DNA of 64,000 nucleotides from Psilocybe azurescens (taxonomy: Eukaryota; Basidiomycota; Agaricomycetes; Agaricales; Agrocybaceae). The stretch is from contig JAJIRX010000746.1 in NCBI GenBank assembly GCA_023853785.1, positions 1 through 64,000 on the forward strand. The letters run 5' to 3'. Position numbers and translations under genes: made by a program. Below are positions 1 to 12,020 of the stretch, in pieces. Position 1 is the first letter of the stretch; each line of letters starts with the position of its first letter. The notes under the pieces were generated by a model, which was given only the letters and a program-made list of their open reading frames with translations, was not told where the DNA came from and searched no databases.

Positions 1-382
1 AATAGGACGCGGAAGGTAAGAGGCAAATGATGGATAGCACACCGGAAATCAATGTATTTGTAATTAGATGGATAAGTGTTAAGCAATGCAACAGTTACTT
101 CGCTGATGAAACAAATTGGTGGTGAGCTAGTCAGCCTTCACGTCCTTAGATCAAACGTACCACCTAATATTCCTTGTTATAGAATTGGTAGTAGTGCAAC
201 GAGTGTGAAACATAATGAGGGTATTTATCTGTCTATTCGACGTGTACTAAAGGACATTTAGAAAACGAAGAGGAAACGGTGAAAAGGAGGCGGATGAGTA
301 AACAAGCAGACACATCAAAGCCATTCCATCGCCCATGAACTGATAAATTGACAGAAGGTTGCGCGATGCTTCAAAGTCGCTC
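1..382. other. Intergenic, no gene seen
   Basis: I see no convincing coding segment. This is the 3' flank of the ABC transporter on the minus strand. Confidence 0.5.
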
Positions 383-3300
383 TTAGGTCAAACCCTGAAG
401 CAGGACGTAATCGTAGTAATCGCCTTGCTGAGCCAATAACTCGTCGTGGGTTCCCGTCTCGCTTACTCGGCCGTCCTTGATGAAGTAGCTAGGGTAAATG
501 TATACATGAGCAACACTGTACACAGCGTATTTTATACGAGACGTACATTCGATCAGCGTTCTGAATGGTGGATAGTCGATGAGCGATAGCAATTGTCGTT
601 CTCCCTCTGGCAGCCTGGTCCAACGCCGCTTGCACGATCTTCTCGGAAGACGAATCAAGAGCGGAGGTAGCCTGGAACAAACTAGTCTCAGAGTAGAATA
701 ACGATGTCTGTCTAATTCAGGCTTACTTCGTCTAACAAGAGGATTTTGGGATTTCGCAACAAGGCTCGTGCGATGGCGATGCGTTCTGAGGACGAAAGAT
801 ATATTAATAAATCAATATCGGATGGCAAATATCCTACGTTTTTGGCCCCGGATAACTGTGTACCCTTCCTCCAACTTCGGTATCGAACCCCTAAGAGACG
901 GTCACGATCAACATTGATAATGGAAGATTTTCAAGATAATTTACTGAGGAAGACCTTGGATGAACTCCAAAATGTTGGCGTTGCGACAGGCACTCTCTAT
1001 CTCTTCCTGTGAGACTTCGGTGGGGTTTTATGGCCCCGAGTAAGATGTTGAACTTGACTGAACCAGAGTACAGGGTTGGCTCCTGGGAGACAAGAGCCAG
1101 ATGCTTGCGATATTCCTGGACATTTAATTCACTGATCTTCTGGCCGTCAAGCTGAGGGAAAGAGAAAATATGCCGTCACCATCAGAAATAAGAAAAATAA
1201 CATAGAAGAATAAGAACATACATATATTTCTCCTGAAAGAGGATCGTAAAATCTTTCAAGAAGCTGAATTCTATTTTGGAGATTAATCGTCTGAGCAAAG
1301 TTCAAATAAAACAGGCACTCACGCTGTACTTTTGCCTGATCCACTTGCTCCGACAAGTGCAATATACGTGCCAGGCTGGACCTCTAGTGATAGACCACGT
1401 AATACACGAACAGTAGGACGAGTTGGGTATCGGAAATGAACACCCTCGAAGCGTATATGGCCCTGGATAGCCCTCTCTGGATAACAATCCCATCTTTGGA
1501 TTCAGCGTCGACCTCTGGAACCTTGTCAAGGAGCTTGACGATATCGGAACCAGCGCCTGTCGCTGCAGATACATCGGGAACGTATGAAAGCACATTTCCA
1601 GCTTGTATCGCACTGAAGGTCGTGCTCTGAGAGAGGGACAATGAATACAATGATACTCATCAAAACAACCCCCAAAATGCAACTCACCATAAGACCGATG
1701 AAAAAATGGAACAGGCTGCAATCTTCCCGAGATACCAGTACCGAGCCATACCAGAACACAAGGGCTATGACGAAAAAGCTGAGTGCCTGTGACAATGCAT
1801 ACAGCATACCGCTCCATATTGCCGTGATATTCGATTTGCGCAGAGGCTCCTCCAAGCTTTGGCTGTACATCCGTAAACAGTCATCCTCCCTTCCCAGCGC
1901 TGCCACAGTACGGATTGATCCCGCAGCCTCACATGCCAGCTGGGCCGAGTCTTCATGAGCCTTTCTATTCTTTTTGTCTTTCTGTACGATTACAATCTAA
2001 AATAAACAATCAATGACGAGAAAATAGCAGGCGAATGACTATGAGTACTCACCAAGCGGACATAGCCAACGGCGATGAGAGCTGGTGTGCAAGCTAAATG
2101 ATATATTGAGATCTATGTCGAGATGGTACATTTATGTTGCTCACCGATCCCAACAAGCCCGATCTGCCAAAAACAAACACGGAGTCCAGAATTGAACCTG
2201 CAACGACGGTTGCAGTTGTCTGTATGAAAACGCCAAGGGTGATGCCTGCTAAGCCCTCAAACTTCTGTGGATTTTGGCTCAGCCGTGAAATCAGACTCCC
2301 GGTCTGTCAAAGCTTGTGAGTACGGTTTGAATATTAAAAGTCGTTCATTGAGGCTTACACTGTTCTCGTCTTCATCGAAGAAGCCAACTTCAGATAGAAG
2401 AGTGAGTAATCGGGAATAGGAATAATTGAAGAGACCATGTACCATCCTGTCGCAGTATTGCCTTGAAACTTCGTGTACGAAGTTGGGCGGTCAAGTGGGC
2501 GGCCGCCTCGGCAAACAATTTGTTTTGAATGCTGATTGCAAATCCTGCAATAATTGCGATGATGAATAGCCTGTTTGGACACTATGATTCAGCGAAGACA
2601 AGAACAGAAGAAAAATACCTACCAAAGTGCAGTCCTGTCGGCCTGGAATCGTCGATCGGCTTTGTTTTCGAGTGAGAATAGATTGATACCCTTGGCAAAA
2701 ACAATCCCAAAGGCTGGATAAACCATGCCGTATACTGTTTGAAACAGTTAGGTCTGTTTCACACGTCAGATAATGGAAAAATACTTACTGCAAGCGAGAA
2801 CTGCCGCCATAGCGTAGTTGTACCACTGATTCCGGCACAAAGGGGCCATGCGCTTGAAGATGTACCATAAACTGTGGTCTTTCTCGGGCTTATTCGGAGT
2901 GTTAACTACTCCTTGCTCAACCTCACTGGCAAAGGATACGTTGGTGTGCTTGCTATCCAAAGGGATGTTTCTGTGTACATCTGTATCCCCTTTTGTCTCA
3001 GGATTCAGAGCATTCCCGCCGTCGCGTAGTCTTTGTGCCTCAACAAGCCGGGTATAGGCGCCGCCTTTTGGAGGAGATCGATGTGGGTCCCAGATTCTAG
3101 TACGTGTCCATCGTCCATAACGAATATGACATCAGCGTCTTTAACGGTAGAGAGGCGATGGGCAATTGTGATGGTAGTTCGGCCTAAGCGGTCAGAAAAA
3201 TAAGACATTGAGCAATGATCACATATATTTTGAACGCACCCTTAGCGGCTTTATCCAAAGCATCCTGCACTATGCCTTCAGACTGAGTATCGAGGGCACT

Positions 3301-5567
3301 TGTTGCTTCGTCCAACAACAAGATCCTGGGATCGGACACGATGGCACGGGCGATAGCTACACGTTGTTTCTGCCCACCAGAAAGTAGGAGTCCGCGTTCT
3401 CCGACTAGGGTATCGTATCCAAGAGGAAGTTGTGAGATGAATCCATCGGCATTCGCTTTTATGCAGGCATCTCTGATCAAACGTCTTTCTCCTCCTGAGG
3501 CGCATCTTCGTATTTTGTTCCAAGCAACCCATAGCCGACATTCTGCTTGATTGTCGTCCCAAACAGAGTAGGCTCTTGAGAAACGAGTCCCATCTGTGAG
3601 CGAAGCCATTTCAGGTTGAGATCCTTGAGGTTATGGTCATCCAACTTGACTGAACCATGGGTGGGATCATAGAAGCGCTCGACAAGTGAAACTATGGTGG
3701 ACTTCCCGGATCCCGAAGCACCAACCAGGGCGGATGTTTTCCCAGCTTCAAATGTTATGGACAAGCCTTTTGTCACCTGTATGGAAGGTCGAGATGGGTA
3801 GCTGAAATGGACGTTCTCCAGAACAATCTCGCCATCCACTTTCAGGGGTTTGGATCCTCCGGGATCAGCCGAATCAATGTCGGGAACTCGCTCGATCGTT
3901 TCAAATAACTTTGCTGCAGCGCTTCGCCCGTTCGAAATTGCTATGTAGATTTCCAAGCTAAATATCACCAAAAAGTGTGTAGACAGTGTAGTGCGTACCT
4001 TGCATCTCATCAGCAAGCATCGCGAGTGACATCGAACCAACCAAAATCGATAGGAGCACATTTATAGCTTGTCCGCCGCTGACTTAATTCAAGATTTAGA
4101 TTCCATGAAAATGGGCATGGGTGATTTAGAGATATCAGCTTACTATTATTTGAATTGACCAGAGTGGTTCCAAAACTGAATGCTAAAAACATCATTATTC
4201 TAGTCGTTGTCCTCAAAGAAGAAGAAATGAACTTACCCAACCCATACGCAGAGTATAGTACGAAAAGAATGCCCCGAGTCCTGCAGCCTGGAAGATCGCA
4301 GCCTTCATATCAATCTTCAATGCTTTGTCCATATGGCCGTTGTAGATTCCTGTGAGTATTCTCTGTGTGCCGAATGCTTGGGCAGTTCTAATGGTCGAAA
4401 TGACCTCCTCTGCAAGGCTTCCACCCTCAGCTGCATGTTTCAGTGCATGCCTGTAAGAGTACAGTGAATATTTAAGGTACACCTCCTATCCAAAGCCTGC
4501 TTACTGCTTAAATTTCACGTTGAAAATCGTGATCACCGCGCCAGAAATAGCGATACAGGGAAGAATCGAAGTTAGCGCCAGAGCAAGACGCCAAGACCTC
4601 GCGTATGCCAGAGCAAAACCGCCCACAAATGCTCCGGCCGCATTTGCTACGAGGGCGACCTTCTCCGACATACCCAGCTGTACCAAGTCTAGAATAAGGG
4701 TGCCCTAGGTGAGAAGCCATATAATTGAACAATGTCATGTACTGTAAAACTTACGAGTGTCTGTTTGAATCCGTGTCGCAACCTCTCCAGGACCCACTTC
4801 GTCGAAAAATGCAATATCCTGGCGCAGAACCGCCTGAAGATAACGTTCTCGGATCCGTTTGGCATTGACCTCTCCGGTGTACACCCAAATGTACATGAAT
4901 GTGTATGTACAAACGTATATACCGATACCTATTGAGCCATTCATTTGCTTTGTCAATCATCAGGACATTGATCTTGAAACTGAACCCACCGATGTACACA
5001 AGGTAGCTAGCATTCTGTGCAGCAGCGTGGCGGAAGTCAGACGCAGCCTGTCCCAGCTGGTCTACCGCACCTGGAATATTCTGCTGTGTTTGAGATATGG
5101 CTCGGGAGAAATTGACGAAATCCTCGGTCAATCTTCCAAAAGTAAAGTCATCATTGGCTAGAATCGTGGCACAGTAATACGTTAGAATACGGCGGATAGG
5201 CAAAAATTTACAAGCCTACCTGTGCTACACCAGCAGTTACAGCAGCTACTATCCCAATCCAGTTGATAAACACCTCAAACCACGTTGAGTACCTACGCAG
5301 TTGCCACGGTGAATGTTCAATACTCGCAGAAAAAGGACAAAAGGGAGACTGCGATGAGGGTAGGACGCACCGAAATAATTCCAAAAAGCCTATCGACGGA
5401 GGGGATGGCTTTTGTTCTGAGGTATCTACCACACTGGCATCCTTCTCACTCTGCTCCTGCAAGGGTCTGAGCTCTATTTCTTTGTCGGTAGGCGCTTTTT
5501 CTGTATCGAAAACATGCTTTTGCCCACTGGACTTCGCCCCTTCAGGGATTGAATTCGAGTCGGCCAT
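383..5567 (-). CDS. Full-size ABCB multidrug exporter (TMD-NBD-TMD-NBD)
   Basis: Membrane ATP-driven exporter of the P-glycoprotein/Ste6/Pmd1 type. The start is [10 protein letters not shown] at 5567, followed by a charged cytosolic leader. First NBD: Walker [10 protein letters not shown] (about 3.7 kb), signature [10 protein letters not shown] and Walker [13 protein letters not shown] (about 3.3 kb), H-loop TIAHRLSTV. Second NBD: Walker [10 protein letters not shown] (about 1.35 kb), Walker [14 protein letters not shown]-loop [10 protein letters not shown], ending LLQGLT at 383. Membrane-domain landmarks include [20 protein letters not shown] and [14 protein letters not shown]. At least 12 short introns interrupt it. 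Reading-frame slips occur at runs 3066..3069, 3486..3488, 1022..1025, 866..867 and 846..849; the last two split the NBD2 signature. Nothing else in either NBD is degenerate, so I favour sequence error over a pseudogene. Substrate cannot be inferred; the family covers drugs, pheromone and lipids. Confidence 0.93.
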
Positions 5568-5602
5568 CCCTTCAACGAATGGTATATGGGTAGAGGAAGT
5601 AA

Positions 5603-6385
5603 TTGGCCGAGTTCCAATGGAACCACCATTTATTTAATGAAGGAGTCCGTGGAGTCGTAGCTAAGTCAAATCGCCGCATCAGTTATGTCGACCAATTGGG
5701 TCCGCAGCTTGTCCCCAAAGTAGCATGCCGGCTGCTTGCGTATGTCAGTCGTGGATCTTACATGCTTCTCGCCAGAGCCTCAAAACAGCATTCATTCGGA
5801 AGCATGAAGTTCCATCCATCCGACGTGAGCTGGGATGTGAATACCAGGAGCCCTGAAGTGGATCATCAGACGTTAATGGCTTCGTCTTTCTTCGAGATTT
5901 TCCGGAAAAGTAACGAAAACAGGCGGCTTAAACTCTTACAATATTCTATAGGCTGCTGTACTTCATCTAGCCTCTACGCACTTGTAGGTACTAGTGAGTC
6001 AATATTCAGTAACTGCTATGTGGACAAAGATAGACCCATTGATATTCTACTACACAATACATTTTGCTACATGATGCCGAAATTTCAACTTTACAGCTTG
6101 AACACGTTATTTGCATGGACCCATGCTTCCATTTTTCATTTTAGCAATTTAGGTCTCCAGACAAGTCATTTGGATCAACTGAATAACCCGATTCGAGTCT
6201 GCGATGTCTTATCAGATAATCTGGAGGGTTCTATATTTGGTCAGTGCACATTTGTCTATAATTCTGTCCGGGATTTTGGGTGCGATACAATTGCGGCACA
6301 GAATATTCGTCGACTAACCGGCAGAAGCTGTGAATACGTGGCTAGTATACATGTCCTTGGAAGCGAGGCGCAACGAATCCAATAG
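5603..6385 (+). CDS. Doubtful single-exon open frame of 260 codons
   Basis: This uninterrupted frame lies head-to-head with the ABC transporter start, only about 35 bp away. I recognise no domain, signal peptide or membrane segment, and the composition resembles translated non-coding DNA. Intron-free genes of this size are unusual beside such intron-rich neighbours. It may be chance or promoter-derived transcript. Confidence 0.15.
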   Translation: MAEFQWNHHLFNEGVRGVVAKSNRRISYVDQLGPQLVPKVACRLLAYVSRGSYMLLARASKQHSFGSMKFHPSDVSWDVNTRSPEVDHQTLMASSFFEIFRKSNENRRLKLLQYSIGCCTSSSLYALVGTSESIFSNCYVDKDRPIDILLHNTFCYMMPKFQLYSLNTLFAWTHASIFHFSNLGLQTSHLDQLNNPIRVCDVLSDNLEGSIFGQCTFVYNSVRDFGCDTIAAQNIRRLTGRSCEYVASIHVLGSEAQRIQ

Positions 6386-6647
6386 AAGGATATATGATTG
6401 ATCAACAATCGCTTATCTGATAAGACTGTAGCAACATGACATTTCCATCATCTGCGCACGAGCCAATTGAACAACAAGGAATCCAGAGTCTCTAGAGTCT
6501 ATGTCTCTATGCTTCGACAGGAAATCTCAGACTGACTGCTAATAACGTCATTAGATGGCATTTTTATTGGTCTACTAAAAATATGTATATATCTATCAAG
6601 GTAGGTCGACGTGTATTTGAATGGTTTGATAGCTCTACAACCCCGGC

Positions 6648-6702
6648 AACTGCAAGATATATCAATGTTAGTCAGGAGGGTAGTACTATCCAAAGTGAGA
6701 AG
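6648..6702 (-). repeat. Intron-end repeat, copy 1
   Basis: This 55-bp stretch matches 7035..7089 at 47 of 55 positions, without gaps. It covers a CTAAC branch-like site and the TTGCAG acceptor on the minus strand. It marks one edge of the 387-bp duplicated unit. Confidence 0.7.
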
Positions 6703-7034
6703 TACCAACCGTGATTATGAATGACAGATTGCGATTAGGATTCTCATTGAACGACTCTTTGTGCTTGTTGTTAATCCCAACCTTCCCTGCAAGGAAATCC
6801 GCGAGGTTGATAAACCTTATCAGACACTCCTGCGCCCCGCAGGCGTTCGCAAGCTCTTGGGAAATCGGCACCAATTCGAAGACTCTGTCAATCGCACTTG
6901 GGACTGACATCCCAATACTCCCGGCTTTGTCAAAGTCGCGGTGTTGTTCCAACAAGCAGCTGTCCACGACTGTAAAGGTACGACCAGCTTCGTTAAACAG
7001 CTTTATCTTGTGGTTCGGAAACTGGGATCCAAGT

Positions 7035-7089
7035 AACTGCAAGATATATAAGTGTTAGCCAGCAGGGTATTATTATCGAAAGCGAGAAG
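7035..7089 (-). repeat. Intron-end repeat, copy 2
   Basis: Partner of 6648..6702 (47 of 55 identical, no gaps), carrying the same CTAAC and TTGCAG signals on the minus strand. Confidence 0.7.
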
Positions 7090-7613
7090 GACGCACAGTA
7101 AATTGGAATGTCAGATCCCGATGACAAGACATCTTAAACGGAGATCCACCTTCGTTTTTAATGCCAGTCCTCTCTGCAAAAAACAGCGTGATTTATGCCA
7201 GGCGTGCCATTAGCGTTAAAGAATCTCATCACCCTTCCCTGCTCCAGGGAGGTATTTGCAAGTTCGCGGGGATGCCTGCGAAGTGGAAAACTCCCCAATC
7301 CCCCCTTGTACGTCCATCCCCAAGACTTCTTCTGGCTAAAGAATGTCGATAGACACCAAGTCTTCTCTTACAATGATCACTCTGTTGATGTTGACCGTGA
7401 TTTTCTTGAAGCTCGGCCTGTATATCTGCTGGTGGGACTCTGGAGCTGTTGGTCGGAGGCGGCGAGCTAGTAAAAGCAGAGCTCTGTGTGGTCACCTTCG
7501 TCAGCTTGCCTACTGATGCCGTCGTTGCTTCCAACGGGATGACTATTCTATACAGAGCAGGGATGCAGGGTAAGTTATAACGTTTGTGAGCTCAAGTGAG
7601 CATTGAGACAGAA

Positions 7614-8060
7614 CTAGTAATAACTAGTGCCATATGCGGCATCAAGCGCGAGGGGTTGTAGTGCTCTTGAAGGTTCTCGTTCGTGAACATCGAACTCTGA
7701 TAGGTATATCGAAGGTGTGTGTGATTCAGGAACAAGAACAAACTCGAACACGCTCAACAATGCGAAAAGAACGCTCCAGCCGCTTGATATTAATAGACCA
7801 TCGAATGGAACAGTTACTTGTGAGGGTCTTAGGGTCGAGCTGCCAAAAGCCTGAGTAATCTGTATCAGTGTCGACATAAAGGTAAACTCAAACACGCTTA
7901 GCTGAAAGATGCATGTGTGTTTGCCATTACTGTAATGTATCAAGGACGTACAGTTGCCCTCACCAGGCTTAAACCAAGAAATCAACGACAAGTTGACTGA
8001 TTCATCTGGAAGTCGCGCGTGTGCGTTTGTTGGAAATGAGATTTGATTGTTGGTTATCAA
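7614..8060 (-). CDS. Unrecognised coding fragment, doubtful
   Basis: A 148-codon minus-strand frame starting MITNNQISFPTNAH, with a hydrophobic stretch GWSVLFALLSVFEFVLVPE. No family recognised. It could be an exon of a degraded gene or chance. Confidence 0.15.
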   Translation of the reverse strand: MITNNQISFPTNAHARLPDESVNLSLISWFKPGEGNCTSLIHYSNGKHTCIFQLSVFEFTFMSTLIQITQAFGSSTLRPSQVTVPFDGLLISSGWSVLFALLSVFEFVLVPESHTPSIYLSEFDVHEREPSRALQPLALDAAYGTSYY

Positions 8061-8948
8061 TATACATGGCGTATTGAAGGCAGACTTAGATTATACGAGA
8101 TCATGGGGTCGCTGGAAAAGCGAGAGATGTTGTTCAACTGTCGGTGCTTGATGGTATTATAATAATTCTCATCGCTCAAAAATCAGGAGTATATTGCAGG
8201 CCCGTTGATCGGTTTTTATTTGCGTTGTTTATTCCTTTTCTGGAATAATAAACAGGTGGCCGCAACCCCAATAGTGAGCGAAGCTTCTACGTCGTTGTCA
8301 TGTAGAACAAGAAAACAGCTTAGAATCGAGTACCAATTTCCATGTTCAGTAAGCGCTAGACCAAAGCAGCCACTGTTTCTGGTCAAATACAAGCACTCTT
8401 TACTATACTACTATACAATACTTCGGAAACTTGAGCTATCTGAGTGGGGCCGTGCACTGACTATATCGAGAAAGAACTTCAACGGTCCATGGCCCAGACA
8501 AGATTTGTTGTCTCTCGCCCAATCCTGTTGCTACCTACAACATGAGCCTGTTCCGAGATCATTCATAGTAGAGATTGAGGTATCCCGCATGAGAGAAAAA
8601 GGTGCATCGGAAGAGAAAGAAGCGGAGAAGAATACGCAAGATGAGAGCGAACTCGGGGAGAGTGCACTATACAATGGGTTATGTAAACAACTCCCACCTT
8701 CCGGAAGGCTGTTCCCGGCGGCATTCTGAAGGCCAGTTGGCTCCAATTCTACGTGCATCACATGTCTGTCCGCTTCGTGCTGCCCAGCGGCGGGATGGCA
8801 GTGTGGGTCCAACATAAAACTTTTACTTATGAGCATCGAACAATTGGAGATAATGTCACTGTAGGTGCATATAGCAGAGAATGCAGCAAAATTTTACGTT
8901 AGTACATAGCGTTCCCCTTCGGCTTCCGTGAGCTGACTTGATATTTTA

Positions 8949-9149
8949 CTAGTACGGTATGTACTCGTATATGGCGTTGACAGGCCAGCTCAAAAATGCA
9001 TTGCGGTTCATCAATCCAATTTGTCTGCCACCCCAATCCCGAACTTCTTTAACGCTTCCTATTTGGGCAAGATTGCCTCGAGGCTCGAGTGCGAGGGCAA
9101 GTTCGCCCTCATCATTGGTCGCTGTCAGTGGTTCAGGTTGGTGGAACAA
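8949..9149 (-). CDS. Unrecognised coding fragment, doubtful
   Basis: The frame reads smoothly (for example SVKEVRDWGGRQIGLMNRN) but there is no clear gene structure on either side. Possible remnant exon. Confidence 0.2.
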   Translation of the reverse strand: MFHQPEPLTATNDEGELALALEPRGNLAQIGSVKEVRDWGGRQIGLMNRNAFLSWPVNAIYEYIPY

Positions 9150-12020
9150 TGGTACATAGGTCGACGACTGGGTTCTCAGCTTTTCTCAATCAGAATGTAG
9201 AAGTGATACAAGCATAAAGAAGCAACGCCCAATCCTGAACAAGCGGGATGTTCGTGCTTTTTGATGATGATTGCCATACAAAGCAATCTTTGGTGCGGCG
9301 AACAACTTCTTGAAACTCCATTGTTCTCCATAAACGGCTGATATTTATCACTTCCCCACATAGAGTAGGTCCATGCACTCGCTATATTGTGGGCTGACTG
9401 AGAGCTTCTACCCTGAAGATTCTACACGAACAATGCACAAAGGTCTTAGGTAAATGTGTTCCCCACTCACGGAGCAAATTTTATTTAATCTGCATCGTAT
9501 TCAGCTGAGTAATAATATCTAAACGAGAAAACAAAACCAATGACAAAGGAATTATGTACCCATTCGAATGAGATGGGCTCTCCGGACAATTCATAACCTA
9601 CCAGCCCCCAGCAATCCTGTCAAGTAAATACTCAACTCGAAGTCGTGTTATGATCTTATCTGCGATAACTTCGAGTTGAAGATAAGTCGCATGAAAGAAA
9701 GTGAAGAGCTGGGTACACACGCAATGAACAAATTAGTGTGGGATTTTGAACACGTCTGACTCAATGACGAAGACGAAGAAGAGGATGACGGCGTCGACGA
9801 GCAGAGTCATATAATCCTGATTCCGTAATTTCAAAAGACGTCAACGACCGCCGATCTGATGGTATCCGCATCAAAAACCTGTCAAGCCTCAAAATCAAAC
9901 CCGAGCGGCGTCCGAGTCGCGTCGCATCACGACCCCGACCGACTCGCCCTGATGTGGGCTGGCTGATGTGGGCGCCGCGCGGACCGTTCGCTCGCGCAGC
10001 TGATCCCGATCCGTCCTTGTTCTAATCAATTTCAAAAAACTACATATGCATGACGATGACGCAGTTTGCGCTTGGTCAGACGACGCAGACTTGCAGTGAC
10101 TCGACGCGCGTCCGTCGACCGTCGCGTTGGGGTTGCGTTGGGGTCGGGGTCGGGTCGGGGCTCGAGGGTCGAGATTTGCTTGAAGCCCGCTAATTTGTGG
10201 ACACTGTTGAAACTTGATCACGAATTTCGCATGAAATGTAAGACCAGATTAATTTTTTAAAAAAAAAAACTGAACAAAGGCATATGGCCATGGGACCAGG
10301 ACATGATCCAGTGTCCACGACAGGAGTCGGACAACCGGTCCAATAGCCATGCAACGGGCGTCTCAAGTTCGGAGTACAGTGTTCATATCATACCTCGAAG
10401 CGAGCTAATAAGGGCCCCAGGCGACGCCCGGACGTTAGCTTCAAGATCCGCCTAGGTCCTCCCTCCGCCTCGTGTTAGGCGTTATTTAAAGTTACATACA
10501 TGCTATACCTGAAGCAGTAGGTCCAATACACACCGTGCCTTGATGATTATATGTAGCACGCATCGGTCCCTCAGACTATGTAACAAGCTTCTGACTTCTA
10601 ACTTCTAAGCAAACCGCCATTGCTTACAATGCATAGACTAGCTCGACGCCACCGTCAGCCTCAGACTATCTGGCATAGCCAGCGCCCACGCTCACCATTC
10701 AGGTTGCCAGTTAGTGAGCCTCAGCCTCAGTCTCAGCCCGCTTCTCGGAGCTCGAGCGGTCATGATCACGCGCGCGGCGCACCACTGTACCTGGATTCGA
10801 ATGATAACTCACAACCAACTTAGCAAGTAAGTCTCATTGAGGCTTAGATCTCATAGCTTAGAGGAAGAGGAAGAGGAAGCGTGCATCCACCCAATAAGCA
10901 CCTCGAATCCGAGATCCTAATTCTAAACATACGCTACATGCTAGCCCGCGGACGTCCGAGGCCCATCCAAAGCACTGAGCAGGACAGAGCCCGGACATAA
11001 ACCCGTCTCCTACCGAGCGTCGACCCGCGATTCAATTACTGGCTCTCGAGAATGGAACCAATGAGCACCCATGACGGGAATACATCCGGTAAACGCATAC
11101 GACGACGGCGCGGGGTAGGTGGGCGTAAGTAGCAACTTGAAGAGTCCAATGAGCTGCACGCCGCGGCGAAGGCCAATACGAAAACGCAATACATTTATGT
11201 AACACAGGCTCAAAGATATTTTGATCTGAAGTCGTGTTTAGAAGGGAAATCAGACCTATCGGAAGAACTTGCATCGCACATACTGACGAGCAAACGATAC
11301 GATATCATATCACGACTGGAATAGCGACTAGAACAGATAGTACTTCATTTAATAACGTATGCAGAGTAGTACAAACAGTGAGACGAGGAGCGTTTTTGTT
11401 AGGTATATGCATGTATTGACTTGATACTGAGCCGAGAACTGTAGCTGTATGCGTATGGTTTAGAAATGGAAGTGGGATTGCAGGATGTGGGGATGGGGAT
11501 GGGGTGAGGTGAGGTGAATGGGATGATGTGGTGTGATATGGGGAGATTACTTTAATAAAGAGCTATTGAAACATTCTATACGAATCCAGCAAAAAAAAAA
11601 AAGGAAAGAAAGAAAAGGATATAACAATAACCAGCAGGAAAACAGTACAAAGAGGACACTGATGACCGACGAGAAACCGAGAAAGTAATAAAGAGAAAAG
11701 AAAGGAAGGGATATACAAGGGATGTAGGAATTTGGGTCGGGTTTTGTTGGAGTACAAGGCACATGAGTGGATGAATATGGTAAGGAATAGGAAGTGGCGT
11801 ATGGGATTGATGATGATGGTACAATGGTACAGAATGGTTGAGTTGAGTAATGGCGATGGATGACGATGTCGTTACAAAGTGAATGTGTGTTGACTAAACG
11901 AGCGTAGCGTGTCGTATCGTGAATAAGGACATAAAGAAAAACAAGACGAGTGGTTGCAAGGCACAGAAGAGATCCAGAGATCCGGAGTCGACGAGCCCAA
12001 CGCCTCACAGGCTTCCGAGA
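9150..12020. other. Gene-poor region
   Basis: No convincing genes. It holds a short inverted repeat (9633..9678), a G-rich block near 10130..10170, an A tract at about 10257..10269, CTCAG-rich sequence near 10720..10745, G-rich sequence near 11470..11530, and a pyrimidine-biased 3' flank of the 12-kb gene (about 11550..12000). Confidence 0.5.
9633..9678. repeat. Perfect 11-bp inverted repeat (hairpin)
   Basis: CAACTCGAAGT at 9633..9643 pairs with ACTTCGAGTTG at 9668..9678 across a 24-base loop. No gene or terminator role is evident. Confidence 0.6.

Larger units (their letters stand above)
6500..7534 (-). pseudogene. Decayed gene with a tandemly duplicated exon-intron unit
   Basis: The best-preserved exon is about 6710..7042, including GRTFTVVDSCLLEQHRDFDK and VPISQELANACGAQECLIRF, which read as real protein. 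A second diverged version lies about 387 bp upstream on the minus strand (about 7.1-7.35 kb) but is broken by frame changes. Each copy is followed by the same intron 3' end with a CTAAC branch-like site and TTGCAG. A possible first exon starts MEATTASVGKLTK at 7534. I do not recognise the family. Confidence 0.35.

Noticed and set aside
11547..12008. Minus-strand frame of 153 codons, very hydrophobic (FLFFFCW-like)
   Set aside because: It arises from a purine-rich plus strand downstream of the 12-kb gene and looks like translated 3' UTR.
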